Assembly (NCBI RefSeq): GCF_003732665.1
Contig: NZ_MOBP01000016.1
Coordinates: 62,001-126,000 of the forward strand
DNA length: 64,000 bases
DNA from: Pseudomonas frederiksbergensis
GTDB taxonomy: Bacteria; Pseudomonadota; Gammaproteobacteria; Pseudomonadales; Pseudomonadaceae
Reading direction: 5' to 3'
The notes below the pieces were generated by a model. That model searched no databases, was not told where the DNA came from, and worked only from the letters and a program-made list of their open reading frames with translations. Of this stretch, positions 9,358 through 18,342 are shown piece after piece (positions within the stretch are counted from its first letter, which is position 1; each line of letters opens with the position of its first letter). Both the position numbers and the translations under genes were made by a program.

Positions 9358-9664
9358 ATCGGCAGGATCTTCCACACTAAAGGGATGGAGGGCGGCCCCG
9401 TGAGTCGCCCGTGCAGCCCTCATGGCCGCATGCGAACGAGCATTCTACCCGGAAACGATGGTGAGGAAAGTGGCGTTATTCCACGATGCATGCACTGCGC
9501 TGTTACGGGGCTCACTTAAAATAAGGGCTTTTTGCTGAACTTCAAGCCATTCACGGTAGAAGTTACTTGTTGATTTAATGGGTAAAGCGCTCGCAAAGCA
9601 ATGGGTCAGGCGCATCGAGTGCTTTCTGCTAACATGGCCGCTCTGTTACTTCAGGTGTCTGATC
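9358..9664. other. Divergent intergenic region between secA and dciA
   Basis: This 307-base stretch should carry promoters for both genes. It holds one A/T-rich patch near 9510-9585, but I see no motif good enough to name a promoter, no convincing SecM-like arrest peptide upstream of secA, and no repeat. Confidence 0.6.
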
Positions 9665-10120
9665 ATGGCATTTCGCCCTCTCACGGCCAGAGCACCCGCC
9701 GTTCTGCTTCGCGAAGCCAAACCGCTGAAAGCCATTTTCGGCCATGCTCAACGCCTGGGTCATTTGCAACGCCTGGTGGAAAGCCAATTGCAACCCGCCG
9801 CCCGGGAACACTGCCACGTGGCCTCGTGGCGCGAAGGCAGTTTATTGCTAATTGTCACCGACGGTCACTGGGCGACACGCCTGCGTTATCAGCAAAAACG
9901 CCTGCAACGGCAGCTGCAATTGTTTGACGAGTTCGCCAGCCTGACCCGAATCCTGTTCAAGGTGCAACCACCGACCGTCCAGCAGGGCGCGGCGGGGCAT
10001 ACCATCAGTTTGTCCGTGGATGCGGGTGCTACGATTCAGGCGACGGCGGATGGGATCACTGATCCGAATTTGCGGGCAGCGCTGGAACGACTGGCGGCGC
10101 ACGCCAAACCAAAAGACTGA
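9665..10120 (+). CDS. dciA: DciA-type DUF721 replicative helicase operator
   Basis: A 151-residue DUF721 protein. DciA loads or operates the replicative helicase DnaB in bacteria lacking DnaC, and the Pseudomonas protein divergent from secA is the type example. The N-terminal half matches the family: basic residues, LRLVESQLQPAA-like helix and SLLLIVTDGHWATRLRYQ, a KH-like fold core. The C-terminal third is low in recognisable motifs, as usual. The start is the ATG at 9665 (MAFRPLTARAP); the open frame extends further upstream without a good start. It stands alone on the plus strand, ending just before a REP hairpin. Confidence 0.85.
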   Translation: MAFRPLTARAPAVLLREAKPLKAIFGHAQRLGHLQRLVESQLQPAAREHCHVASWREGSLLLIVTDGHWATRLRYQQKRLQRQLQLFDEFASLTRILFKVQPPTVQQGAAGHTISLSVDAGATIQATADGITDPNLRAALERLAAHAKPKD

Positions 10121-10129
10121 TGAAAATCC

Positions 10130-10203
10130 TGTAGGAGCGAGGCTTGCCCGCGAAGCTTTTGGCGCCCTCAAGGGCCTCTTCGCGGGCAAGCCTCGCTCCT
10201 ACA
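10130..10203. repeat. REP/REPIN hairpin (cgggcaagcctcgctcctac type)
   Basis: Two complementary arms of about 27 bases (TGTAGGAGCGAGGCTTGCCC and its complement) sit between convergent dciA and the HerA-like gene and may serve as a bidirectional end of transcription. Confidence 0.85.
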
Positions 10204-10225
10204 TTGATTGTGGCCAGCCAGGAAT

Positions 10226-11707
10226 TCAGCGGCGTTTGCTTCCTCCCAATAGAGAGCCCATCAACCCACGCACCAACTGTCGGCCCAACTGGTTCGCCGC
10301 CTGTCGCATCGCCGATTTCAGCGCCTGCCCCGCCGCCGTACCCAGAAATTCCCCGGCCTTGTCGGTAAAACTCGGCTCCTCAGCAGCCGGCTTACCCGGT
10401 TCAGCCTCCGGCGCCAGGCCCTTGCGCCCCATCAACACTTCATACGCGGACTCACGATCAATCGGCTTGTCGTAACGCCCCTTGAACGGCGACCCGGCGA
10501 TCAGCATCGTGCGCTCGGTTTCGGTCAACGGCCCGATCCGCGACTGCGGCGGTGCGACCAGCACTCGCTGGACCATCTCTGGCGTGCCCTTGTCCTGCAA
10601 GGTGCCGACCAGCGCCTCGCCGATCCCCAGTTCCGTCAACACCGACAAGGCGTCGAACGCCGGGTTCGGCCGGAAGCCCTCGGCCACGGCGCGCAACGAT
10701 TTCTGTTCCTTGGCGGTGAACGCCCGCAAGCCGTGCTGGACCCGCAAGCCGAGCTGGGCCAACACGTCGTCCGGCAAGTCCCCCGGCGACTGTGTGACGA
10801 AATACACGCCCACGCCTTTGGACCGAATCAGGCGCACCACTTGCTCCAGGCGCTCCTGCAACGCCTTGGGGGTGTCGGCGAACAACAAGTGCGCTTCGTC
10901 GAAAAACAGCGCCAGCAGCGGTTTGTCCGCATCGCCGCGTTCCGGCAGTTGTTCGAACAGTTCCGCCAGCAGCCACAGCAGGAAGGTCGCGTAGACCTTG
11001 GGCGCTTCGTGCACCAGACGGCTGGCATCGAGCAAGTGAATGCGCCCGCGGCCATCGGCGGTCGGTTGGAGGATGTCTTCGAGTTGCAGCGCCGGCTCGC
11101 CGAACAAGGCTTCGGCGCCCTGCTGTTCCAGGGTCGCCAGGCGTCGTAGCAGCGCCTGGCTGGAACCGGTGGTCATCAACGCCGCGTCTTCACCGAGCAA
11201 TTGCGGGTTGTCCCTCAGGTGATTGAGCAGCGCCTTCAAGTCCTTCAGATCCAGCAGCAACAGGCCTTCGCGGTCGGCGACCTTGAACGCGGCGTACAGC
11301 GCCGACTGTTGGCTGTCGGTCAGTTCCAGCAGCGCGCCGATCAGCAGCGGGCCCATTTCGCTCAACGTGGTGCGCAAGGGATGACCGGACTCACCGTGAA
11401 TGTCCCACAACGTCACTGGATACGCCTGGGGCTTGTAGTTCAGCCATGGCATGCCGGCGATACGTTCGGCGACTTTGCCCTGAGGGTTGCCGGCGGCACC
11501 GAGACCGCACAGATCACCCTTGATGTCGGCGGCGAACACCGCCACGCCAGCGTCGCTGAAGGCTTCGGCCAGGCGCTGCAAAGTGACGGTCTTGCCGGTG
11601 CCGGTCGCGCCCGCGACCAGTCCGTGACGGTTGGCCAGGCGCATGGCCTGGGCGATCGGCTGCCCCGCGAGGTCGGCGCCGATAACGAGTTGCGATGAGT
11701 CAGGCAT
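10226..11707 (-). CDS. HerA-like P-loop ATPase (DUF853 family)
   Basis: A 493-residue cytoplasmic ATPase related to HerA/FtsK-type motors and annotated as DUF853 or 'helicase HerA-like C-terminal'. Walker A is GATGTGKT at residues 33-40, and Walker B is LLALFFDEAHLLF in the middle of the protein. Conserved downstream text includes GVGVYFVTQSPGDLPDDVLAQLG, typical of this family. The C terminus is rich in Ala/Gly and ends in basic residues. The chosen start, ATG at 11707 (MPDSSQLVIGADLAGQ), has GGGGTGAC upstream; the longer frame to 11833 is not supported. The biological role in Pseudomonas is not established. Confidence 0.88.
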   Translation of the reverse strand: MPDSSQLVIGADLAGQPIAQAMRLANRHGLVAGATGTGKTVTLQRLAEAFSDAGVAVFAADIKGDLCGLGAAGNPQGKVAERIAGMPWLNYKPQAYPVTLWDIHGESGHPLRTTLSEMGPLLIGALLELTDSQQSALYAAFKVADREGLLLLDLKDLKALLNHLRDNPQLLGEDAALMTTGSSQALLRRLATLEQQGAEALFGEPALQLEDILQPTADGRGRIHLLDASRLVHEAPKVYATFLLWLLAELFEQLPERGDADKPLLALFFDEAHLLFADTPKALQERLEQVVRLIRSKGVGVYFVTQSPGDLPDDVLAQLGLRVQHGLRAFTAKEQKSLRAVAEGFRPNPAFDALSVLTELGIGEALVGTLQDKGTPEMVQRVLVAPPQSRIGPLTETERTMLIAGSPFKGRYDKPIDRESAYEVLMGRKGLAPEAEPGKPAAEEPSFTDKAGEFLGTAAGQALKSAMRQAANQLGRQLVRGLMGSLLGGSKRR

Positions 11708-11893
11708 TTTGTCACCCCGGTTAATCTTTGATTCTGCACGGCCGATAAATAGAAGCGAGAGACCAGACTGAAGAACGCGTCGGTAATCCCCTAAGGAGAG
11801 ACGGAATATCAGCATGTTTTCAACACTGCCCATTTTGCGCGCCTTTATAAAGCACGCCCCTGGACATTAAGACCTTAGCGGACACCCCAAGCC

Positions 11894-13783
11894 ATGAACA
11901 AAAATCTGCGCTTTAGCCATAAGATCCTGCTTGCCGCCGCCCTCATCGTCATCGCTGCCTTTGCCTCGTTCACGCTGTACAACGACTATTTGCAGCGCAA
12001 TGCGATTCGCCGCGATCTGGACAACTATTTGCAAGAAATGGGCAGCGTCACCGCCAAAAACATTCAAACCTGGCTGGCCGGCCGCAGCCTGTTGATCGAA
12101 AACCTGTCACAAACCGTTGCCCTGAACACAGAGGCGAGCAACGTCGGCACCCTGCTCGAACAAAAGTCCGTGAGCTCGACCTTCATGGGGGCTTTCCTGG
12201 GTAACAAGGACGGCTCGTTCATTATCCGCCCGAACAGCAAAATGCCTGACGGCTACGATCCTCGTGTTCGCCCGTGGTACAAGGCTGCGCAAAGCGCCAG
12301 CGGCTCGGCCCTGACTGACCCCTACATCGATTTGGCCTCGGGTCAATTGGTGATTTCCATCGTCAACCGGGTCATCAAGGACGGTCAGGAAGTGGGTGTG
12401 GTCGGTGGCGATTTGAGCTTGCAGGTGATCGCCGACAGCCTCAACGAACTGGACTTCGACGGCATGGGTTATGCCTTCCTGGTCAGCGCCGACGGCAAGA
12501 TCCTCGCCCACCCGGATAAAGCGCTGGTGATGAAAACGCTCAAGGATGTCTACCCGCAAGACACCCCGCCAATCAGCAGTCAGTTGAGCGAAATCGAGGT
12601 TGACGGCAAAACCCGCATCGTCACCTTCACGCCGATCAAGGGCCTGTCCTCGGTCAACTGGTACGTAGGGCTCTCCGTGGACAAGGGCAAAGCCTTCTCC
12701 ATGCTCAGTGAGTTTCGCACCTCGGCCATCATCGCCACCCTCATCGCCGTGGCCATCATCATCGCCCTGCTTGGCATGTTGATCCGCATCCTGATCCAGC
12801 CGCTGCACGTCATGACCCGCGCCATGGAAGACATCGCCGACGGTGAAGGCGACCTGACCAAGCGCCTGACCATCCAGAACCAGGACGAATTCGGCATCCT
12901 CGGCACCGCGTTCAACCGTTTCGTGGAGCGGATTCATACCTCGATCCGCGAAGTCTCCTCGGCCACCGGCCAGGTCAACGAAGTCGCGCTGCGGGTGGTC
13001 GCGGCTTCGAACTCGTCGATGTTCAACTCCGACCAGCAAGCCTCGCGCACCAATAGCGTGGCTGCGGCGATCAATCAGCTCGGCGCCGCCGCCCAGGAAA
13101 TCGCCCGTAACGCTGCACAAGCGTCGAACCAAGCCAGCGACGCCCGCAGCCTCGCCGAAGACGGCCAGCAAGTGGTGGATCGCAGCATCAAGGCGATGAA
13201 TCAGCTCTCCAGCATGCTCAGTGCGTCGAGCACCAACATTGAGTCGTTGAACAGCAAAACCGTGAACATCGGGCAGATTCTCGAAGTGATCACCAGCATT
13301 TCCCAGCAAACCAACCTGCTGGCGCTTAATGCCGCGATTGAAGCGGCCCGTGCCGGTGAAGCCGGTCGCGGCTTTGCCGTGGTAGCCGACGAAGTGCGCA
13401 ACCTGGCGCACCGCACCCAGGAATCGGCGCAACAGGTGCAGACCATGATCGAGGAGCTGCAAGTCGGCGCCCGGGAATCCGTCAGCACCATGAGCGAAAG
13501 CCAGCGCCACAGCCAGGACAGCGTGGAAATCGCCAACTTGGCCGGCGAACGGCTGAACAGCGTGACCCTGCGCATCGGCGAGATCGATGGGATGAACCAG
13601 TCGGTGGCTACCGCGACCGAGGAGCAGACGGCGGTGGTGGAGTCGATCAATGTCGACATTACCGAGATCAATACGCTGAACCAGGAAGGCGTCGAAAACC
13701 TGCAATCGACCTTGCGTGCGTGTTCGGACCTTGAACAGCAAGCGGCGCGGTTGAAGCAGTTGGTGGGCAGTTTCCGTATCTGA
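11894..13783 (+). CDS. dCache_1 methyl-accepting chemotaxis protein, probable amino-acid receptor
   Basis: A 629-residue transmembrane chemoreceptor. A first membrane helix lies at about residues 10-28 and a second at about 277-300, enclosing a periplasmic double-Cache domain. HAMP follows (about 300-355), then the cytoplasmic signalling hairpin, whose tip begins near Ile469 (ISQQTNLLALNAAIEAARAG). The sensor carries every residue of the amino-acid-binding motif described for PctA-like dCache_1AA domains: Tyr121, Arg126, Trp128, Tyr129, Asp146 and Asp173, in the text YDPRVRPWY, LTDPYID and GVVGGD. I therefore infer that it binds free amino acids. The C terminus lacks a CheR-docking pentapeptide. 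It is a single gene between REP elements and the HerA-like gene. Confidence 0.93.
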   Translation: MNKNLRFSHKILLAAALIVIAAFASFTLYNDYLQRNAIRRDLDNYLQEMGSVTAKNIQTWLAGRSLLIENLSQTVALNTEASNVGTLLEQKSVSSTFMGAFLGNKDGSFIIRPNSKMPDGYDPRVRPWYKAAQSASGSALTDPYIDLASGQLVISIVNRVIKDGQEVGVVGGDLSLQVIADSLNELDFDGMGYAFLVSADGKILAHPDKALVMKTLKDVYPQDTPPISSQLSEIEVDGKTRIVTFTPIKGLSSVNWYVGLSVDKGKAFSMLSEFRTSAIIATLIAVAIIIALLGMLIRILIQPLHVMTRAMEDIADGEGDLTKRLTIQNQDEFGILGTAFNRFVERIHTSIREVSSATGQVNEVALRVVAASNSSMFNSDQQASRTNSVAAAINQLGAAAQEIARNAAQASNQASDARSLAEDGQQVVDRSIKAMNQLSSMLSASSTNIESLNSKTVNIGQILEVITSISQQTNLLALNAAIEAARAGEAGRGFAVVADEVRNLAHRTQESAQQVQTMIEELQVGARESVSTMSESQRHSQDSVEIANLAGERLNSVTLRIGEIDGMNQSVATATEEQTAVVESINVDITEINTLNQEGVENLQSTLRACSDLEQQAARLKQLVGSFRI

Positions 13784-13799
13784 GGCATCCTTTAGGGCC

Positions 13800-13869
13800 T
13801 CTTCGCGGGCAAGCCTCGCTCCTACAAGGATTACGCAATCCCCTGTAGGAGCGAGGCTTGCCCGCGAAG
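13800..13869. repeat. REP/REPIN hairpin (cgggcaagcctcgctcctac type)
   Basis: Complementary arms starting CTTCGCGGGCAAGCCTCGCT surround a loop of about 20 bases, 16 bases past the chemoreceptor stop. Confidence 0.85.
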
Positions 13870-13973
13870 GCGGCCTATCAACCACCACATCCCCCGCCCG
13901 CAAAACCCCAACCGAACATCTATCCTTCATAAAGGTCAACCTAGGGAGAGCCAAGACCGGAGGGATGTTCATC

Positions 13974-15086
13974 GTGCATATCGCGGACATAACCATGTTC
14001 TACGCCCCTGCCAGCGGTGGCGTGCGCACGTATCTGGATGCCAAGCACCGTCGCTTGAGTGTGAAACCGGGTATTCGTCACAGTCTGCTGATTCCGGGTT
14101 CTCACCTGAGCGAACAGGACGGTGTGTACAAGGTTCCCGCTCCCGCCCTGCCCTTCGGCAAGGGTTATCGTTTTCCCCTCCGTCTCGCGCCTTGGCGCAA
14201 TGTCCTACAGGATTTGCAGCCCGATCTGATCGAAGTCGGCGACCCGTACCTCACGGCCTGGGCGGCGCTGGACGCCCGGCGGCAATTGGACGTGCCGGTG
14301 ATCGGTTTTTATCACTCGGACCTGCCGCTGTTGGTGAGCAACCGCATGGGCAACTGGGTGACCACCAATGTCGAGGCCTACGTCAGCAAGCTCTACGGCA
14401 ATTTCGACCGCGTGCTGGCACCGAGTCAGGTCATGGCCGACAAACTGACCGGCCTCGGTGTCCGCAACGTATTCGTGCAACCCTTGGGCGTCGACCTGCA
14501 AACCTTCAACCCCGGCGCCCGCGACCACGACCTGCGGGCCGAACTGGGGATTGCTGAAGACACCCGGCTGCTGATCTTCGCCGGTCGCGGTTCCAAAGAG
14601 AAAAACCTGCCGGTACTGCTCAACTGCATGCAACGCCTGGGGCCGCGCTATCACTTGCTGCTGGTGGGTTCGTCAATGCCGGCCCAGGTGCCGGATAACG
14701 TCACGGTGGTGGATGAGTTCTGCCCGGCCACCCAGGTTGCGCGGTTGCTGGCCAGTGCCGATGCGCTGCTGCATGCCGGCGATCAGGAAACCTTCGGCTT
14801 GGTGATCCTCGAAGCCATGGCCAGTGGCATTCCGGTGGTGGCGGTGGCGGCCGGGGCCTTCAAGGAAATCATCACCGATCAATGCGGCCTGCTCTGCGCC
14901 CCCAACAATCCGCTGGCCATGGCCAACGCGGTGCGCGAATTGTTCAGTCGGGGCAACATCAGCCTGGGCCAGCAGGCCCGGCAGCATGTGGAACGGCATT
15001 ACGCCTGGGATGCGGTGGTCAACAGCTTGCTCGGCCACTATCACGCCGTGCTCGGCGAGCCCTGGCCGCTGACCGCCAATGGCTGA
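13974..15086 (+). CDS. GT4-type glycosyltransferase
   Basis: A retaining GT-B fold glycosyltransferase of about 370 residues. The N-terminal domain begins HIADITMFYAPASGGVRTYLD, with the glycine-rich acceptor-side loop. The C-terminal nucleotide-sugar domain shows LLIFAGRGSKEKNLPVLL and the EX7E-type motif QETFGLVILEAMASGIPVV. I prefer the GTG at 13974 over the ATG at 13965, because the GGAGGG lies directly against that ATG but nine bases before the GTG. The stop overlaps the next start by eight bases (ATGGCTGA), and the next two genes are also coupled. With a deacetylase and a flippase-like protein downstream, the operon probably builds or modifies a lipid-linked surface sugar; donor and acceptor are unknown. 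Confidence 0.85.
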   Translation: MHIADITMFYAPASGGVRTYLDAKHRRLSVKPGIRHSLLIPGSHLSEQDGVYKVPAPALPFGKGYRFPLRLAPWRNVLQDLQPDLIEVGDPYLTAWAALDARRQLDVPVIGFYHSDLPLLVSNRMGNWVTTNVEAYVSKLYGNFDRVLAPSQVMADKLTGLGVRNVFVQPLGVDLQTFNPGARDHDLRAELGIAEDTRLLIFAGRGSKEKNLPVLLNCMQRLGPRYHLLLVGSSMPAQVPDNVTVVDEFCPATQVARLLASADALLHAGDQETFGLVILEAMASGIPVVAVAAGAFKEIITDQCGLLCAPNNPLAMANAVRELFSRGNISLGQQARQHVERHYAWDAVVNSLLGHYHAVLGEPWPLTANG

Positions 15087-15855
15087 GTTCACGCACCCTC
15101 CCGCGCTGTTGCTGGTGCTGCACGACGTCGCACCGCAGACCTGGGCCGATTACCAACCCTTTGTCGAAGCTGTCGATGCCTTGGGCCGGGTGCCGATGAC
15201 CTGGCTGGTGGTGCCCGACTTCCACAAACACAATGATCTGCAAGCACACCCGGGCTTTCGACGGATGTTGAGCGGTCGCGTCGAGCGCGGCGATGAATTG
15301 GCGCTGCACGGTTATTTTCATTGCGATGACAGCCCACCGGCCACCACGCCCAAAGACTGGTTCATGCGGCGCATTTATACCCACGAAGGCGAGTTCTACA
15401 GCCTGTCCCAAGCCGCCGCCCTCGCCCGCCTGCGCGCCGGCATCGAAGTCTTTCACCGCTACCATTGGCCGTTGCAGGGGTTTGTCGCCCCGGCCTGGCT
15501 GATGAGCGAAGGCACGCGCCAGGCATTGCGCGAGTTGCCATTGAGTTACACCAGCAGCCCGCAACATCTGTATCGTCTGCCGGACTTCACCGCGATCGAT
15601 GCCCCCGGCCTGGTCTGGAGTGCGCGCAGTGCCTGGCGTCGCGGGCTGTCGAAATGGGTCAGCGATCAGCGCGAACAACGCTGGCGCCAGGCTCCGGTGA
15701 TTCGCCTGGGCCTGCACCCGGTGGACATGCGCCATGGATTTTCCCGCAATTACTGGCTACAAACCCTTAAACGCTTACTCGACGAGGGCCGTGTGCCAAT
15801 GACCAAAGCCAACTGGCTAATGCTGCACCCAGACCGTCTCGGCCGCGTCGCATGA
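15079..15855 (+). CDS. DUF2334 polysaccharide-deacetylase-like protein
   Basis: A 258-residue protein of the DUF2334 branch of the NodB/polysaccharide deacetylase superfamily, expected to remove an acyl group from a sugar in a metal-dependent manner. Near the N terminus is LLLVLHDVAPQTWADY, holding the HD-type metal residues; LALHGYFHCDD carries the HGxxH-like metal ligands; RLGLHPVDM supplies the late catalytic His. No signal peptide is apparent, so it would act on a cytoplasmic-face intermediate. It overlaps the glycosyltransferase by eight bases and the next gene by four (ATGA), so the three genes are translationally coupled. Confidence 0.85.
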   Translation: MAEFTHPPALLLVLHDVAPQTWADYQPFVEAVDALGRVPMTWLVVPDFHKHNDLQAHPGFRRMLSGRVERGDELALHGYFHCDDSPPATTPKDWFMRRIYTHEGEFYSLSQAAALARLRAGIEVFHRYHWPLQGFVAPAWLMSEGTRQALRELPLSYTSSPQHLYRLPDFTAIDAPGLVWSARSAWRRGLSKWVSDQREQRWRQAPVIRLGLHPVDMRHGFSRNYWLQTLKRLLDEGRVPMTKANWLMLHPDRLGRVA

Positions 15856-16847
15856 GTCGCGGGATTCTGCTGTTCCTCGCCCTGCTCGCGGCGGTGCTGA
15901 TTCCACTGGTGCTGGGCGGCAACGAAACCTGGTCGCGCCTGCAAAGCTTTCCCCTGAGCGGGTTGCTGGTCATGTTCGGCATGATTCTGCTGTGCTGGGT
16001 GGTCAACACGATGCGCTTGCGCCTGTTGCTGGGGGATCAGCGGGACAAGGTCAGCCGCGTCAAAAGCCTTGGCGTGGTGATGGCCGCCGAGTTCGCCTAC
16101 TGCGCCACCCCCGGTGGCAGTGGCGGGCCGCTGACGATCATGGCCCTGCTCGCCCGCAACGGCGTGCGCCCGGCCCGGGGCAGCGCAGTGTTTGCCATGG
16201 ACCAATTGAGCGATTTGCTGTTTTTCCTCTGCGCCCTGTGCGGGATTCTGATTTACGCGCTGTTCCAGCACCTCAGCCAGCGCATGGAGTGGCTGCTGAT
16301 TGTCAGCGCCGTCTCGATGTTTGGTGGGTTGGTCAGTTGCGTGATTGTGGCCCGCTATCATCGGCTGCTGATTCGCCTCATGGGCCGCCTGCTGGCGCGG
16401 CTGAACGTCAAAGCCACCACCCGCCTGCGCTGGGCACGCAAACTCCTGCACTTTCTGGCGGCATTCACTGACACGCTGAAGCTGCCCGTTCAGACGCTGA
16501 TAAAGGTGTTCGCCTTGACCTGCCTGCATTGGGCGATTCGCTATAGCGTGCTGTATTTGGCGTTGCGCGGGCTGGGCGCGGATTTGCAGTGGGCCTGGAC
16601 CTTTCTGATCCAGATGCTCTCGCTGAGTGCGGGGCAGTTCAGTTTGCTGCCTGGGGGTGCCGGGGCGGCGGAATTGACGTCGGCGGCGCTGCTGGCGCCG
16701 ATGGTGGGGAAATCTACCGCGGCGGCGGCGATCCTGATCTGGCGGGCGGTGACCTATTACTTTTATCTGGTGGTCGGTGGGCCGGTGTTCTTGCTGATGC
16801 TCGGGCGGCCGTTGCTCAAGAAGCTGATGAAGTTCAAGCAGGCTTAA
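15852..16847 (+). CDS. Flippase-like membrane protein (UPF0104/LPG synthase TM family)
   Basis: A 331-residue inner-membrane protein with about eight hydrophobic helices, of the UPF0104 / lysylphosphatidylglycerol-synthase transmembrane family. Conserved text includes EFAYCATPGGSGGPLTIMALLARNGV, FAMDQLSDLLFF and LSAGQFSLLPGGAGAAELTSAALLAPM, the gly-rich re-entrant segments typical of the family. Members are thought to move or modify lipids; it lacks the C-terminal aminoacyl-transferase domain of MprF. It is the third gene of the coupled glycosyltransferase-deacetylase-flippase operon. Its 3' end overlaps the convergent small gene by 14 bases. Confidence 0.85.
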   Translation: MSRGILLFLALLAAVLIPLVLGGNETWSRLQSFPLSGLLVMFGMILLCWVVNTMRLRLLLGDQRDKVSRVKSLGVVMAAEFAYCATPGGSGGPLTIMALLARNGVRPARGSAVFAMDQLSDLLFFLCALCGILIYALFQHLSQRMEWLLIVSAVSMFGGLVSCVIVARYHRLLIRLMGRLLARLNVKATTRLRWARKLLHFLAAFTDTLKLPVQTLIKVFALTCLHWAIRYSVLYLALRGLGADLQWAWTFLIQMLSLSAGQFSLLPGGAGAAELTSAALLAPMVGKSTAAAAILIWRAVTYYFYLVVGGPVFLLMLGRPLLKKLMKFKQA

Positions 16848-17010
16848 GTGTGTCGTCGGACTCTTCTTGCAACTGCTCCCACAACTCGGCGGCACCGGGG
16901 AATTCAGTCCCGTCTTCAGGGCCCATGTCCTCCGGGTCATAACGACTCAAACAACCTTCGCCCAGGGTGGCAGGCGCCTTGGAAGTGGCTTTGTCCAATG
17001 GATCGGCCAT
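16834..17010 (-). CDS. Small conserved acidic protein, function unknown
   Basis: A 58-residue acidic protein starting MADPLDKATSK and containing LSRYDPEDMGPEDGTEFPG. The ATG at 17010 has GAGAGGAA eight bases upstream; a TTG two codons earlier is less likely. No domain or motif is recognised. The gene lies beside purU and mvaT, where I recall Pseudomonas genomes carrying a small hypothetical gene, which supports it being real. Its 3' end overlaps the convergent flippase-like gene. Confidence 0.6.
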   Translation of the reverse strand: MADPLDKATSKAPATLGEGCLSRYDPEDMGPEDGTEFPGAAELWEQLQEESDDTLKPA

Positions 17011-17032
17011 GGTCAATTCCTCTCGCTACACA

Positions 17033-17143
17033 GATCGTTCCCACGCTCTGCGTGGGAATGCCGCCCGGGACGCTCCGCGTCCGTTTTTAAGCATGACGTA
17101 GAGCGTCACAGGATGCATTCCCACGCAGAGCGTGGGAACGATC
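17033..17143. repeat. Long inverted repeat (gatcgttcccacgctctgcg type)
   Basis: Arms of about 29 bases start GATCGTTCCCACGCTCTGCG and return as its complement at 17115-17143, with smaller internal hairpins. This is a third REP-like family, distinct from the others in the window. Confidence 0.8.
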
Positions 17144-17153
17144 ATTGCGTAGT

Positions 17154-18002
17154 TTAGAACACGACAGTTTTATTGCCGTGCACCAACACCCGGTCTTCCA
17201 GGTGATAACGCAGGCCACGGGCCAGGACCATCTTCTCGACATCGCGGCCGAAACGCACCATGTCTTCAATGCTGTCGCTGTGGCTGACGCGCACGACGTC
17301 TTGCTCGATGATCGGACCGGCGTCCAGTTCTTCGGTGACATAGTGGCAAGTGGCGCCGATCAACTTCACGCCACGCAGGGAAGCCTGGTGGTACGGCTTG
17401 GCCCCGACGAACGACGGCAGGAAGCTGTGGTGGATGTTGATGACTTTGTGGGCATATTCGCTGCACAACTCTGGCGGCAAAATCTGCATGTAACGGGCAA
17501 GTACTACCACTTCGGCATCGTGCTGTTTGACCAGGCGCGAGACTTCGGCAAACGCGGGCTCTTTGTCCTGCGGATTGACAGGTACGTGGTAATAAGGAAT
17601 GCCGTGCCACTCAACCATGCTGCGCAAGTCGTCATGGTTGGAAATCACGCAGGAAATTTCGCAGTCCAGTTCATCGCTGTGCCAGCGGTGCAGCAAGTCG
17701 GCCAGACAATGGGATTCACGACTGGCCATCAACACCACGCGTTTCTTCTGTGCGGTGTCGGTAATACGCCAGTTCATCGAGAACTCTTCAGCAATCGGAG
17801 CGAACGCTTCGCGAAAGGCTTCGAGACCGAAAGGCAGCGAATCGGCACGAATTTCGTGACGCATGAAGAACCAACCGCTCAGATTATCCGAGTGATGGCT
17901 CGCTTCAGTGATCCAGCCGTTATGTGACGCCAGAAAGTTACTGACTTTAGCAACGATGCCGACGCGGTCCGGGCAAGCAATCACCAGCCGAAAAGTGCGC
18001 AT
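17154..18002 (-). CDS. purU: Formyltetrahydrofolate deformylase
   Basis: PurU hydrolyses 10-formyl-tetrahydrofolate to formate and tetrahydrofolate, balancing one-carbon pools and feeding formate to PurT. The 282-residue protein has an N-terminal ACT domain (MRTFRLVIACPDRVGIVAKV) and a C-terminal formyltransferase domain. The catalytic triad is seen as Asn189 and His191 in INIHHSFLPSF and Asp227 in EELDAGPII. The chosen ATG at 18002 gives the usual N terminus; the frame upstream to 18038 is not needed. mvaT is divergent. Confidence 0.95.
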   Translation of the reverse strand: MRTFRLVIACPDRVGIVAKVSNFLASHNGWITEASHHSDNLSGWFFMRHEIRADSLPFGLEAFREAFAPIAEEFSMNWRITDTAQKKRVVLMASRESHCLADLLHRWHSDELDCEISCVISNHDDLRSMVEWHGIPYYHVPVNPQDKEPAFAEVSRLVKQHDAEVVVLARYMQILPPELCSEYAHKVINIHHSFLPSFVGAKPYHQASLRGVKLIGATCHYVTEELDAGPIIEQDVVRVSHSDSIEDMVRFGRDVEKMVLARGLRYHLEDRVLVHGNKTVVF

Positions 18003-18342
18003 GTGGGTCAAACTCCAGAACTTCGTAAAGGCCGCCATTCTAGCGATTGCGCAGCAAAACTGCAGTATTGATCACGCCCTGCCCTGCACGCCGCTCAGTG
18101 CCGCAGGTGGGTGACAGCATCAGCGCCCCGCGCGATGGTGCTCTTGCAGCCCATCTTCAAGAGCGCAATTGTGAATATCTGTGTTGATTCGTCTGACACT
18201 ATTTAACAACACATCCAATTTGTGACGGATTCATCGCAACTAAATTAAATAAACTCCGGTTAAATGTTTACTTGATGAAACACCCTGACTATTATTGCCG
18301 CACTGTCCCCTGCCATCCCGCGTCCTACATAAGGTAGTCCTC
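18003..18342. other. A/T-rich divergent regulatory region of purU and mvaT
   Basis: This 340-base gap is markedly A/T-rich from about 18170 to 18300 compared with its surroundings. MvaT and other H-NS-like proteins favour such DNA, so autoregulation is plausible but inferred. The best promoter is listed separately. Confidence 0.6.
18267..18295 (+). promoter_or_regulatory. Probable sigma-70 promoter of mvaT
   Basis: TTTACT (18267-18272) and TATTAT (18290-18295) are separated by exactly 17 bases, 47 bases before the mvaT start, at the edge of the A/T-rich region. Confidence 0.6.

Noticed and set aside
9358..9664. SecM-like arrest peptide or secA leader gene
   Set aside because: No short frame with a signal sequence and a recognisable arrest motif was found upstream of secA.
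13890..13960. Possible Pho box (TTCATAAAGGTCA) before the glycosyltransferase operon
   Set aside because: The spacing of the two half-sites is 8 bases rather than the 11-base repeat of PhoB sites, and only one half-site is good.
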